DNA of 64,000 bases from DATGZX01 sp035296965 (GCA_035296965.1 DATGZX010000380.1:124001-188000); one strand, 5' to 3'. Positions 8,846 through 18,102 are shown, numbered from the stretch's first letter. Program-made: numbers and translations. The notes: generated from the letters alone by a model not told the origin.

Positions 8846-9571
8846 CTACGTTGCAGTTTGCTGGGAGAGAAGCCAGGATAACGAACCTCCCGTGTACACA
8901 ATCAGATAGGCCGTGTCACGATCGATGGGACGAATCTCGACGGTGATCCCGCCACTGCCGGCACTCCGGTTGACAGAAGCTTGGACGTTGAAATGGTCCG
9001 CGGTCAGGATGAGGACTTCCGCGTGATTCTCGCCGCGCTGGAAGCTGAGGCGCGCCACCCGCACGCCCCTGAACTCCTCAGGGGCGCGACCAACCAGGTA
9101 GCGATAATCCAGGTCCCTTGGTAGAGCCACTTTGAGACCCTGACTGTGGAACCATTGCTCAAGTTGCTCCGCCGGCTGACCGCCGAATTCTTCGAACGCA
9201 TTGGCGACAGCCTCGGGATCGATGGTTGGGCGACGAGTCGATTCCCAATAGGCCAAGCCCACACAAACCGCCAAGATGGCCGCTGCTGCTGCCGCAACGT
9301 CGCGCACCCGGCGCAAAGCCCAGCGGCGGTACCAAGCATCCCGCTCTCGGTTGAGACGAATCAACAGTCGCTCACGCAGGTCGCCTGGCACGGCCACGTC
9401 GCGAACGGCCAGCCCCAGATGCTCATCGGCACGTCTTTCTGCCTTGGCAGCGAGGCTGCATTCAGGACATTCTTCCAGGTGGTGTTCGAGAGCGTCGGCC
9501 TCGGCGCGGTCCAACTCCGAGGAATGCGGGCTATCAAACTCGAGAGCGAGGCGGGCGGCTTTACAATCCAT
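8846..9571 (-). CDS. Zinc-finger anti-sigma factor
   Basis: A 241-residue membrane protein that probably holds the adjacent ECF sigma factor inactive. The N-terminus carries a ZAS-type zinc site, with HHLEECPEC giving the H-x3-C-x2-C signature. One membrane segment follows at about residues 90-108 (AAAAAAILAVCVGLAYW), then an exported sensor part. The ATG at 9571 was chosen because it gives the usual start of such proteins (MDCKAARLALEF) and overlaps the last codons of the sigma gene by nine bases, which implies translational coupling. The signal sensed is unknown. Confidence 0.88.
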   Translation of the reverse strand: MDCKAARLALEFDSPHSSELDRAEADALEHHLEECPECSLAAKAERRADEHLGLAVRDVAVPGDLRERLLIRLNRERDAWYRRWALRRVRDVAAAAAAILAVCVGLAYWESTRRPTIDPEAVANAFEEFGGQPAEQLEQWFHSQGLKVALPRDLDYRYLVGRAPEEFRGVRVARLSFQRGENHAEVLILTADHFNVQASVNRSAGSGGITVEIRPIDRDTAYLIVYTGGSLSWLLSQQTAT

Positions 9572-10106
9572 TGGTGTTCCTCCGCCGACTTTCGGCAACG
9601 GTCTCCTGGGCCGCCGGCAGAAGGCGGCTTCGGAGATGAGCCTTGGCCCGGGCCAGTCGCGACATCACCGTGCCCATGGGCAGCTCCATCTGTTCAGCAA
9701 TGTCGCGGTAGTTGAAGTCTTCAAAATAGTACAAGATGATGGGCGTCCTGAAAACCTCAGGAAGCTGGTTTAAGGCCTCTTGTAATCGTCCCGGTTCGAT
9801 TGGCGGTAGGGAATCCGGCAGACGCTCCGGCAATTCGCTCACGTCCTCCAGGGACACGCTTTGTTCCTGCTTTTCGGCACGAAGCTTGTGCAAATAGACG
9901 TTGCGCAATATGCGGAAAAGCCAGGGTTTCACGCGTTCAGGGTCGCGCAGCTGACGCAGGTTCAGCTGAGCCTTGCAAAATGTCTCCTGCGTCAAATCAT
10001 CCGCATCGCTTGCTGAGCCGGCCAAACGGAAGGCGTATCGATAAAGCGCCGCGTAGTGCTCGTCAACTAACTTTTGCACACTCCCTTGGCTACCGGGGAG
10101 ACCCAT
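9561..10106 (-). CDS. ECF RNA polymerase sigma factor (RpoE-like)
   Basis: A 181-residue sigma factor with region 2 (LYRYAFRLAGSASDADDLTQETF and the downstream WLFRILRNVYLHKLR) and region 4 (LPEVFRTPIILYYFEDFNYRDIAE, then the recognition helix MPMGTVMSRL-like LPMGTVMSRLARAK). The ATG at 10106 follows AAAGG at a normal distance; an upstream TTG at 10124 is less likely. It overlaps its anti-sigma gene. It probably also drives its own promoter in the 270 bases upstream, though no box was identified. Confidence 0.92.
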   Translation of the reverse strand: MGLPGSQGSVQKLVDEHYAALYRYAFRLAGSASDADDLTQETFCKAQLNLRQLRDPERVKPWLFRILRNVYLHKLRAEKQEQSVSLEDVSELPERLPDSLPPIEPGRLQEALNQLPEVFRTPIILYYFEDFNYRDIAEQMELPMGTVMSRLARAKAHLRSRLLPAAQETVAESRRRNTNGL

Positions 10107-10376
10107 GTGGCCGCTACCTTTCAAATTCCATGATCCGGGACATGGTTATTTTATTCCCGGCTTTCCTCAGAAAGTTTCGCCCGGATACCTTCAGTTGCAG
10201 TTCGATTCCAGCCTACGCGAGCACATATCTCCTATCCAGAGGAAAACTTATGGCTTGCAGTAAAAAGGCGGGGAATAAATCGCCATCAGGCGCATCCTGA
10301 TGTTATGCGAATTTCACAATCGCTTGCCGTTACACATGGCACTCCTTCAATTGCGAATCGAAAGGATGGTACAACA

Positions 10377-10649
10377 ATGAAGAAGCTTCTCGCGTGCGCC
10401 CTCATTTGCGGATTGGCTGGGTTGGGTTGCACCCCCGCAAGCACCTCCAGCAAGGGCACAGGGAGCGGGCCAGGCAAGGTCGTCCCGAAACCCGCCGATA
10501 GCGGCAAACCGGAAACCCCATCGAATGGCAAGACAGCTCCCAAGGTTGAAACCCCACCCACCGAGACCAAGGTTCCCTCAAAAGCCGCGGACAAGGAAAA
10601 ATCTGCTGACAAGGACAAGAGTAAAGGGAAAGACAAGGACGGAAAGTGA
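10377..10649 (+). CDS. Small lysine/proline-rich lipoprotein
   Basis: A 90-residue protein with a lipoprotein signal peptide (MKKLLACALICGLAGLGC); the cysteine at residue 18 would be lipidated. The rest is low-complexity, proline-rich then charged (KEKSADKDKSKGKDKDGK), so probably disordered in the periplasm. AAAGGATGG lies about ten bases before the ATG. It is the first of three small lipoprotein genes in a row. The function is unknown; such proteins often serve as surface spacers or in envelope stress. Confidence 0.8.
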   Translation: MKKLLACALICGLAGLGCTPASTSSKGTGSGPGKVVPKPADSGKPETPSNGKTAPKVETPPTETKVPSKAADKEKSADKDKSKGKDKDGK

Positions 10650-10872
10650 TCCACTGCCCGTCTGGATCGCACGCCCTGCTACCCTGGTTTCTATTGGTTG
10701 CGTCCGGTCGCGAAAGAGGTCGGGAGCAAGTATTCTTGAATCTCCGCCCCTTGCTCATGGGCTGCTAAATCATAAAAAGTGGTAACAGAGAAAGCACTCA
10801 ATGGCGGGCAGTTTCGGACATTTTGGGGTCCGGGAGCCCTTGTTTGCAAACTTGCTGAAAGGATGGTTGACC

Positions 10873-11016
10873 GTGAAGAGATTACTTGCATTGGTGATCA
10901 TGGCTGGCTTCCTCGCCACCGTGGGCTTGGGATGCGGCGGCGACACCGGCTCGAAGAAGGCCGGCTCCTCTAGTGCCCCGTCTTCGGCTAAGGCGGACAC
11001 GGGCAAGAAGATGTAG
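10873..11016 (+). CDS. Very small lipoprotein
   Basis: A 47-residue protein starting at GTG 10873, with AAAGGATGG upstream just as in the previous lipoprotein gene. The signal peptide ends in VGLGC, followed by GGDTGSKKAGSSS and a serine/alanine/lysine tail. An in-frame ATG at 10801 would add 24 residues before the signal peptide and is not favoured. A strong hairpin follows at 11050-11079. Function unknown. Confidence 0.7.
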   Translation: MKRLLALVIMAGFLATVGLGCGGDTGSKKAGSSSAPSSAKADTGKKM

Positions 11017-11049
11017 TGTTTCCAGCACCACTTGTGCGAATCTGACGGG

Positions 11050-11079
11050 GGAGCCGGCCCACGATTGATGGCCGGCTCC
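11050..11079 (+). terminator. Probable intrinsic terminator after the second lipoprotein gene
   Basis: A perfect ten-base stem, GGAGCCGGCC (11050-11059) with GGCCGGCTCC (11070-11079), encloses a ten-base loop and is followed by TTGCGTTTT. It starts 34 bases after the lipoprotein stop. Confidence 0.75.
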
Positions 11080-11250
11080 TTGCGTTTTGGCCATGCCCTG
11101 AGAATCGATGCGCCGCGGGCTTTGGGATACGCTTGGACCCCCCGCGATCCAGGAAGGCGGCGGTCTCGCGGTCTTCCTGGTGCATGGGTTGCGGTGGTTT
11201 GCCAATAATAGACCTTCCAGATCCGTTTCACTGGCTCAAGGTACCATCCG

Positions 11251-11382
11251 ATGAAACGAATGCTGCAACTCTTGGCGATCATGGTCTTGGTGAGCATCGC
11301 AGGTTCGGGCTGCGGCGACTCCCAGCAGAAAGGCATTAACAGTGGAAAGGACAAGCCAAAGACTTCTGAAAAGCAAGGCTAA
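11251..11382 (+). CDS. Very small lipoprotein, third of the set
   Basis: A 43-residue protein: MKRMLQLLAIMVLVSIAGSGC is the signal peptide with lipobox, followed by a short polar tail (GDSQQKGINSGKDKPK). AAGG lies nine bases before the ATG. It resembles the lipoprotein at 10873-11016 in length, in the glycine directly after the lipidated cysteine, and in its lysine/serine tail, so the two may be diverged duplicates. Function unknown. Confidence 0.68.
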   Translation: MKRMLQLLAIMVLVSIAGSGCGDSQQKGINSGKDKPKTSEKQG

Positions 11383-11616
11383 TCTCAACCTCTCTCGCCG
11401 TTCCCCTCGAACCAAAACGCAACTTCAGTCGTAATAAAATCAAGACGGACAGGGAGGCGATTCTTGTTCGTTGAACCCTACGGGCCCTCCAACCTGCACG
11501 GAGCCAGCGGCGCTTTACTTATGTTTCCCCCCCAGTAGGTGGATTGCCCGGCTCCGCTTTTCCATACCCTGATTCGCAAAGTCGCTTGAATCGCGCGCCA
11601 CGCTTGCCTGGCCGAA

Positions 11617-12747
11617 TCACGCTCTCAGGAAAATTCCTTTTCGATAAAGGTAATACAAGCCAAGCCACTCGAGCGCGAAGACACCGGCGGCGAGCAGAAC
11701 GGGGCCGAAAGCTCCGCTATGCCGCGCCGCGCCCCCAAAAAAGAAATGGCTCATCTTTTCGAAATCAAGAAAGTGAGGAACGACATAGATCGTGATCGCA
11801 TTGGCGCCGATCACGACAAAGAAGAACGCCCACCTGCGAAATCCCAGCACATCGATGACGCCGTAGAATACACCCAGCAAGAGCAAACTCCACCCGCCGG
11901 CAAAAAGTACAAAGGAGCTTGTCCAGATGTTTTTGATAATGGGGAACCAGAAGCTCCAGACGTAGCCGAGAAACAGACATAGCAATCCGGCCAACAGCAA
12001 TCCCAGCACCTTGCGGCCCTGAGAGCGAGTCGAACGCAGCCAATCCCCCGCAAAGGCACCTAATAGAACCGTACCCACTGAAGGGATCGTCGATAGGAGC
12101 CCTTCGTTGTCGCCGTACTTGTAATATGCATCCTTGATCTTGCCCGGGAGCCAATGGCGATCGACGTACCCAGCAAGATTCTTTTGTTTCGAGAAATCCC
12201 CGGCATAGGAGTCTGGAGGAGGCACGAGGACGAGAAGGGCCCAATATCCGAGCAAGATCGCGGCCAGGATGACCGCCCGACTCCGAACTCCGAAGTGCAT
12301 CACCAGGATTGCCGTTATCCCATAGCATATGGCGATCCGCTGGAGAACCCCTGCGATCCGCAGATGCGGGAAGTTCAATTCCAGGATCCCGTTGTTGAGC
12401 AAGCCGAGCGCGAACAGTAGTATCGTTCGACGCAATATCCTCCAATACATTGCCATCTTGGGTCTGCCGCTGCCCTGCAGCTTGCCGAGTGAAAAAGGCA
12501 AGACGGCGCCGACAAGGAAAAGGAACAGGGGAAAGATAAGATCATAAAAGCGGAAGCCTTCCCACTCCACGTGCTCCAGCTGCTCCTCGATCTGTTTGCG
12601 CACCGGCCAGTTGGACCATGCCGCCCACGCCTTGAAGATATCTTCGGCGCCCATGATCCAGAACATGTCGAAGCCGCGCAGGGCATCGATTGAAACAAGC
12701 CGACCACTTGCACCCTGGGCACTATCAGGTTTTACATCTGCGGACAT
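11617..12747 (-). CDS. NagX/DUF5009-like multi-pass acyltransferase-family membrane protein
   Basis: A 376-residue protein with roughly ten membrane segments. The N-terminal RLVSIDALRGFDMFWIMG is typical of the family that includes heparan-alpha-glucosaminide N-acetyltransferase and bacterial NagX. These proteins are thought to move acetyl groups onto sugars across the membrane, or to transport amino sugars. YDLIFPLFLFLVGAVLPFSL and a conserved VGTVLLGAFAGDWLRS loop also fit. The neighbours give no pathway. GGGAG lies upstream of the ATG. Confidence 0.82.
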   Translation of the reverse strand: MSADVKPDSAQGASGRLVSIDALRGFDMFWIMGAEDIFKAWAAWSNWPVRKQIEEQLEHVEWEGFRFYDLIFPLFLFLVGAVLPFSLGKLQGSGRPKMAMYWRILRRTILLFALGLLNNGILELNFPHLRIAGVLQRIAICYGITAILVMHFGVRSRAVILAAILLGYWALLVLVPPPDSYAGDFSKQKNLAGYVDRHWLPGKIKDAYYKYGDNEGLLSTIPSVGTVLLGAFAGDWLRSTRSQGRKVLGLLLAGLLCLFLGYVWSFWFPIIKNIWTSSFVLFAGGWSLLLLGVFYGVIDVLGFRRWAFFFVVIGANAITIYVVPHFLDFEKMSHFFFGGAARHSGAFGPVLLAAGVFALEWLGLYYLYRKGIFLRA

Positions 12748-12828
12748 GATTGCATGAATCTCCCGGTTAGCGTTTGAGATACCTTATGGAAAAGAGAGGA
12801 CGGTGAGCATTCATGCCTTGAACCAAGA

Positions 12829-12898
12829 GTCGCAAAAAGGCAAACGGGAGGCGATCCCGTTAGATCGCCCCCCGTTCATAGTCTGCCGTTTTTGCGAC
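12829..12898. terminator. Long composite hairpin between clpC and the NagX-like gene
   Basis: Four nested stems: GTCGCAAAAA with TTTTTGCGAC at the outside, then GGCA with TGCC, AACGGG with CCCGTT, and GGCGATC with GATCGCC around a short loop, with only small bulges. It begins 13 bases after the clpC stop (read leftwards). A terminator for clpC is the likely role; the near-perfect symmetry could also mark a mobile palindrome. Confidence 0.65.
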
Positions 12899-12910
12899 GC
12901 CTAACAAACG

Positions 12911-15424
12911 TCAGGACTTCGCTTCGGTCCCAGCGGCAACCAACTCCGTCGGCACTGCGCCCGTGGTGGCGTCGAAGTGAAGTATCTTCTCGCCCTCCAC
13001 CTCTTGGACCCGAACAGTGATTGTGTCCTTGCCCTGGAAATTGCCCTTAAGCAACTCTTCGGAAAGCGGGTCCTCGAGCAAATGCTCGATGGCGCGGCGG
13101 AGTGGACGAGCGCCGAACTCTGGACTGTAGCCCTTTTCGATGAGCAGGTCCTTGGCTTCCTCCGTCAGAGCAAGCGTCAAGTTCTTCTCCTTGAGCCGCT
13201 TTATGACCTTGGCCAGCTCGATGTCGATGATGTTCTTCATGTCCCCCTTATTCAGGCTGCGGAAGACGATGATGTCATCGACGCGATTGAGGAACTCGGG
13301 CCGAAAGGTGCCTTCCATGACTTGTTTGAGCACGTCCTTCATCTTCTCGTAAGTCGTTTGCTCGTCTTTCTTGCCGAATCCGAAGCCGGCCTTGCCGGTG
13401 ATCTGCTCGGCGCCGATGTTCGTGGTCATGATCAAGATGGTATTCTTGAAGTCGATCGTACGGCCAACGTTATCGGTCAGCCGGCCTTCCTCCATGATCT
13501 GCAAAAGCATATTCCACACGTCCGGGTGCGCCTTCTCAATTTCGTCGAGAAGAACAACGCTGTACGGACGCCGGCGAATCTTCTCGGTCAGCTGGCCGCC
13601 CTCCTCGTAGCCGATATATCCGGGAGGAGCACCTATCAGCCGGCTGACATTGTGCTTTTCCATGTACTCCGACATGTCTATTTGCACGAGGGCGTTCTCG
13701 TCGCCGAACATGAAGTGGGCCAGCCGCTTCGCAAGCAGCGTCTTGCCCACGCCCGTCGGGCCGGCAAAGATAAAGCTGCCGATGGGCCGCTTGGGATCCT
13801 TCAGTCCAGCCCGGCTCTTGCGGACGGCCTTGGCGATGGCACAGATCGGCTCGTGCTGGCTGATCACGCACTTGTGCAACTCCTCTTCCATCTTGAGAAG
13901 ACGGGCCGTCTCGTTGTCCTCCAATCGCTTGAGAGGTACGCCGGTCATCTTGCTGACAACCTCGGCGATCACTTCTTCATCAACAACGCCGTCGATTTCC
14001 TTGGCCTTTTCGCGCCACTCGCGAGTGATCGTGTCCTTTTTCTTCTTGAGCTTATCCGCGCTGTCGCGGAGGTGAGCCGCCTTCTCAAAATCCTGTTCGG
14101 CGACGGCGGCCTCTTTTTCCTGGTTGAGTTGTTCGATCTGCGCGTCCAGCTCCTTAAGGTCCGGCGGCCGAGTCATCGCTTTGAGACGAATGCGGGCACC
14201 CGCTTCATCAATCACGTCTATGGCTTTATCTGGCAGGTAACGGCCGCTAATGTAGCGATCCGACAACTCGACAGCGGCACCCAAGGCTTCATCCTGAATC
14301 TGGACTCGATGGTGGGCCTCATAACGGTCGCGGAGGCCGCGAAGAATCTCTACCGTCTCATCCTTCGAGGGTGGATTGACGATGATTTCTTGGAAGCGGC
14401 GAGCGAGAGCGGCGTCCTTCTCGATGTACTTGCGATACTCGTCCATGGTCGTGGCGCCGATGCACTGGATTTCACCGCGTGCCAGGGCTGGCTTCAGGAC
14501 GTTGGAAGCGTCGATGGCTCCTTCCGCGCCGCCAGCGCCGACCAGAGTGTGCAATTCGTCGATGAACAGAATGGTGTTCTTCGCCCGGCGTACTTCGTTC
14601 ATTACCGCCTTGATGCGTTCTTCGAATTGGCCGCGGTACTTTGTGCCAGCCACCATCATGGCCAGGTCGAGCACGACGATGCGCCGATCACGGAGCAGCT
14701 CGGGAACGTTGCTATCGACGATCAGCTGAGCCAGTCCCTCCACAATGGCAGTCTTGCCCACGCCGGCTTCACCCAGCAAGACCGGGTTGTTCTTGGTCCG
14801 GCGGCTCAAAACCTGGATCACCCGCTCGATCTCGTTCTGCCGGCCGATCACGGGGTCAAGTTTTCCCTGTCGGGCCAGTTCCGTGAGATCGCGTCCAAAG
14901 CTATCGAGAGCCGGAGTTTTGGACTTCCCCTTGTTGGCTGTCCGTTCCCCGCCGCCGCTGCCGCTGCTGCTTTCGCCTGAATCCATGTTATGCCCCAGCA
15001 AATTAAGTACCTCCTCGCGCACGTCCTCCAGCTTCAGCCCGAGGTTCATGAGGACTTGAGCCGCGACGCCTTCCTGCTCGCGCAGGAGGCCCAGGAGCAA
15101 GTGTTCTGTACCGACATAATTGTGATTGAGGTTCCGTGCCTCCTCAATCGAGTATTCAATGACCTTCTTGGCTCTCGGGGTCTGGGGCAACTTGCCCATT
15201 GTCACCATATCGGGTCCCGACTGAACGAGCTTCTCGATCTCCAGCCGGATCTTCCGCAAATCGATGTCGAGATTTTTCAAGACGTTGGCGGCGACTCCGG
15301 AGCCTTCCTTGACCAGCCCCAACAAGATGTGTTCCGTACCGATGTACTCGTGGTTGAGACGCTGGGCCTCTTGATTGGCCAGCTGCATGACCTTGCGGGC
15401 CCGGTCTGTAAAACGTTCATACAT
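12911..15424 (-). CDS. clpC: ATP-dependent Clp protease ATP-binding subunit ClpC
   Basis: An 837-residue Hsp100 unfoldase that feeds proteins to ClpP. Two N-terminal Clp_N repeats (IGTEHILLGLVKEG and VGTEHLLLGLLREQ) precede AAA domain 1 (Walker A GEAGVGKT, about residue 220), a middle UVR motif (FEKAAHLRDSADKL), AAA domain 2 (Walker A GPTGVGKT, about residue 560) and the D2-small domain. The ATG at 15424 is chosen because GGAG lies nine bases upstream and MYERFTDRARKVMQ is the normal ClpC start; a TTG and an ATG slightly upstream lack spacing. No McsA/McsB/CtsR genes are adjacent. Confidence 0.96.
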   Translation of the reverse strand: MYERFTDRARKVMQLANQEAQRLNHEYIGTEHILLGLVKEGSGVAANVLKNLDIDLRKIRLEIEKLVQSGPDMVTMGKLPQTPRAKKVIEYSIEEARNLNHNYVGTEHLLLGLLREQEGVAAQVLMNLGLKLEDVREEVLNLLGHNMDSGESSSGSGGGERTANKGKSKTPALDSFGRDLTELARQGKLDPVIGRQNEIERVIQVLSRRTKNNPVLLGEAGVGKTAIVEGLAQLIVDSNVPELLRDRRIVVLDLAMMVAGTKYRGQFEERIKAVMNEVRRAKNTILFIDELHTLVGAGGAEGAIDASNVLKPALARGEIQCIGATTMDEYRKYIEKDAALARRFQEIIVNPPSKDETVEILRGLRDRYEAHHRVQIQDEALGAAVELSDRYISGRYLPDKAIDVIDEAGARIRLKAMTRPPDLKELDAQIEQLNQEKEAAVAEQDFEKAAHLRDSADKLKKKKDTITREWREKAKEIDGVVDEEVIAEVVSKMTGVPLKRLEDNETARLLKMEEELHKCVISQHEPICAIAKAVRKSRAGLKDPKRPIGSFIFAGPTGVGKTLLAKRLAHFMFGDENALVQIDMSEYMEKHNVSRLIGAPPGYIGYEEGGQLTEKIRRRPYSVVLLDEIEKAHPDVWNMLLQIMEEGRLTDNVGRTIDFKNTILIMTTNIGAEQITGKAGFGFGKKDEQTTYEKMKDVLKQVMEGTFRPEFLNRVDDIIVFRSLNKGDMKNIIDIELAKVIKRLKEKNLTLALTEEAKDLLIEKGYSPEFGARPLRRAIEHLLEDPLSEELLKGNFQGKDTITVRVQEVEGEKILHFDATTGAVPTELVAAGTEAKS

Positions 15425-16016
15425 TCGTTCCATCTCCGACAAGTCGGACCCCGGTCACGACGCCGTTAAACGCCGTGGTGAGATCACAAGCGAGCCACTT
15501 TTGGTTAGATGCGAGTTTCGAGATTTCGGTTCTATGCAACCGCTCCGGTATCCGAGGGATTGAAAGAGCCGCTGACAAGCTTAGCTCTTGATAGCCAGCC
15601 GAGCAGCCTGCTCTTTCCTCATGGAACATCGGGGTGAGCGGCGTTTGCCTGGAGAACCAGAGTGTACTTCGCGGTGCAAAATCGGCTTCGTTCGCGGCAA
15701 GTGCCTTCCTCTCCGCCATTTCCCTCCTTCGCGAGGCCCACCCTGAGGCATTCTAATGGTGTAAGGTAGACAAATCAAGGTAGAGGAAGGACGTGCGAAA
15801 ACGGCGCGAATTTCACGCCGGGAGCAAAACAAATTCGGGCTCCCAACTTCTGCAAAGGATTGTCGGAGTGAATTAGTGAGGAAAGAAAACCAAAAGCGGC
15901 GGAAAAGCGCCGCAGTCCATAGAAGGCAATTTTAGAGTGCGGCGCTTTTCCGCCGCTTTTCTTTCCTCCATTCGCGGCCGGTGATCTTACGACAACTGTC
16001 CTGAACGTGCACCTGG
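15425..16016. other. Intergenic region upstream of clpC
   Basis: Nearly 600 bases hold no convincing gene. A minus-strand frame at 15417-15719 runs into clpC and shows no family features. No CIRCE heat-shock operator (TTAGCACTC palindrome) is seen upstream of clpC. The left half must carry the clpC promoter. The right half contains a large palindrome described separately. Confidence 0.5.
15880..15966. repeat. Large nested palindrome between clpC and the DUF362 gene
   Basis: A perfect 21-base inverted repeat (15894-15914 with 15938-15958), extended outward by GGAAAGAA (15880-15887) and TTCTTTCC (15959-15966). Each arm is itself a hairpin: GCGGCG-GAAAAG-CGCCGC on the left and its complement on the right. 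It lies 51 bases past the stop of the DUF362 gene, so it may terminate that transcript, or it may be a REP-type element. Confidence 0.7.
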
Positions 16017-17963
16017 CTAGGCTGATTGGGCGAATCGAAGGGCCTGAAAGTGCGCTACGGTCTCGAATGGTTGCGACATGCTGGCGATATCTTCACCAAT
16101 TTGCTGAATTTCTGTAGTTTGCAGCAAACCGAGCCTCTTCTGATAGCCAAGGATCATGTAACCAATCTTCTGGGGATCGAGCTGCATAAGTCGGCAACAG
16201 GTAGCATCAACAGCAAGCGGGTCTGATCCCATGATCAGCGCGCCAACGTGCTTGGCGGTCCCGTTCAGCGGACCGTCCCCTTCCATGCCTACAATCCCGT
16301 CCACGATGGCGAGATCGGGCGTTCGGGTAAGGGCAATGTCGACGATGCTATTGTCGATGCCTCGCCAATGGAGTTCGTTTTTGGGCCAACCGTAACAGAT
16401 TCCAGGAAGGGTGCCGAAAAGGTTCTTCAATGATAGCGTCGCCCCGGCCCAATGGTGTGTTTTCATCTTGGGCAAGGAGATCAGGACATCGGCCGAGGTG
16501 ATGGTACGTGCCAGGTAAAGAAACTCCAGCCCCGTGAGCCGGCCCAGGTTTGGACTTTTGACCGGGTCGTCATGGTTAAGGTCGGTGAACGAGACTCCGT
16601 AGTGGCTGAGCACATCTGCCATGCCGCTCGCGCGGACCAGGTACTCGACATTTCTCCAGTGCCCGGGGCCCTCTGCGACGATCACCTCAGCCGCACCTTC
16701 GCGTCGGCATAACTCGATGACAGCGCCGACAACGCGAGGGTCAGTGTTGATGACCTTATCGCGGTGATACTCGACGATGTTTGGCTTGAGAACCACACGT
16801 TTCCCCGATAGCGGCACCCGCTGCCGGAACGATTGGAATTGGTCACCAAGAATGCCCGCCAGATCGCCGTTGTAATCGTTGGCCCGGGCGATGTGGACGG
16901 CGGCCTGTGGCGGCAAAGGCCGTAGGCGTCCAACCGCCTCGACCGCCAGTCCTCGGAAAGTCGAAGTGAGACGCTGGCTCCAGGAGAGCCGCCGATTCGC
17001 CTGCCTTTTATTCGATCCAGGAAGCGGCAATACCGTTTTTCCTTCGGGTAGAATGGGATCATCAGCCAGTCGGAATGGATTGGTCTGGCCGGTGGAGAGT
17101 GCAAGAGCCGTCAGGGCTACGCGCGGCAGGGTAGGGCAGCGCCAATTCGGGTCTGATTTCCTCCCGTACACAGCCACGATGCAATCATCGATAAGGGGGA
17201 GGGCGTCCTTCACTCCAGGATGAGTGGCATGGCAGGCGAGGGCCAGTTTGCTCCAGCAGAGGTGCTCCAGATCATCACTCACCAAGGCCTGCTTGAGCAA
17301 ATAAGAGACTGAAGCTTGCACGCGTGGGTGGCTGCCGTGGCCTTGCAATGCGAGCAGCATCAGTGCCGTGGGACCGGGAATGGGGTCGGTTCGGCGGCCA
17401 AGAACCTGGCGATTGCCGTAGTTAATCCCGCCGTCGTCGAAGGCACGGTCCAGAAGCAGACGTTGCCCTTCCTCGACGCGAGGATGATCTCCATAACCAG
17501 CCCGGCTGAGAGCCAAGCAAGCCCAGGCGGTCGGCTCCACCCAGGAAAAGTTGCCCTCGGCCCAGGGCCAGCCCAGTAGCCGCAAGTCGATATCATGGAC
17601 CTCTATGGCGTTTTTTTCGTCGGGCTGAAGGCCCTGCCAGGAAAGGAGTCGGGAAGCGCTGCGCTCTCTTTCCGAAGACGGAGAGCAGGTTGCTGCTTGC
17701 ACGAATAGCACGAGCGAGGTGGGCCAAATGGCCTCTTCGCGGTCATCTTTCAGGCGATAAGAGCCGTCCGACGCCTTGCTGGCGGCTAGTGCGGATTGGG
17801 CCTTCGATATCACCTCCTGATGCCTACCAGGATGCAGCGACAGGGCCAGGATGGCTAGGCAGGTCGGCTCAAGATGGACTGCTCCGCCTGGGGCATAGCC
17901 CCACCCGCCCTGGGGATGTGCCTGGGTTTCGAGCGCGTCCAAATAGGGCTGCAGGTCATGCAC
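16017..17963 (-). CDS. Terpene-cyclase-like alpha/alpha toroid fused to a DUF362 domain
   Basis: A 648-residue protein. Residues about 1-300 have repeated motifs such as GGWGYAPGGAVHLEPTCLAILAL and PTAWACLALSRAGYGDHPRV, the pattern of prenyltransferase/squalene-cyclase repeats that fold into an alpha/alpha toroid; the catalytic DXDD motif is not seen. Residues about 375-640 form a DUF362 domain (VVLKPNIVEYHRD, VIVAEGPGHWRN, ISLPKMKTHHWAGATLSLKNLFG, DPLAVDATCCRLM). DUF362 is often linked to iron-sulfur proteins, but its reaction is not established. The GTG at 17963 has GAGGAA about eight bases upstream. It is divergent from larC, which starts 139 bases away. Confidence 0.8.
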   Translation of the reverse strand: MHDLQPYLDALETQAHPQGGWGYAPGGAVHLEPTCLAILALSLHPGRHQEVISKAQSALAASKASDGSYRLKDDREEAIWPTSLVLFVQAATCSPSSERERSASRLLSWQGLQPDEKNAIEVHDIDLRLLGWPWAEGNFSWVEPTAWACLALSRAGYGDHPRVEEGQRLLLDRAFDDGGINYGNRQVLGRRTDPIPGPTALMLLALQGHGSHPRVQASVSYLLKQALVSDDLEHLCWSKLALACHATHPGVKDALPLIDDCIVAVYGRKSDPNWRCPTLPRVALTALALSTGQTNPFRLADDPILPEGKTVLPLPGSNKRQANRRLSWSQRLTSTFRGLAVEAVGRLRPLPPQAAVHIARANDYNGDLAGILGDQFQSFRQRVPLSGKRVVLKPNIVEYHRDKVINTDPRVVGAVIELCRREGAAEVIVAEGPGHWRNVEYLVRASGMADVLSHYGVSFTDLNHDDPVKSPNLGRLTGLEFLYLARTITSADVLISLPKMKTHHWAGATLSLKNLFGTLPGICYGWPKNELHWRGIDNSIVDIALTRTPDLAIVDGIVGMEGDGPLNGTAKHVGALIMGSDPLAVDATCCRLMQLDPQKIGYMILGYQKRLGLLQTTEIQQIGEDIASMSQPFETVAHFQALRFAQSA

Positions 17964-18102
17964 CAGGGGAATTCCTCATGAATATAGTGAACACCTCGTC
18001 TCTTTCTGCAGTCTAGTACAAAAATAGGCTGCGGAGCGCGGCTGACTTCTAGGTTGTTCTCGTGAAGCGCCATAAAATCCCATCAGCAGGAGCAAGAGAT
18101 CC

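Noticed and set aside
12977..14980. Plus-strand open frame of 667 codons
   Set aside because: It lies wholly antisense to clpC and shows no family features; such frames arise opposite GC-rich genes.
15417..15719. Possible minus-strand gene upstream of clpC
   Set aside because: Runs into the clpC start, with unnatural composition; better explained as clpC leader.
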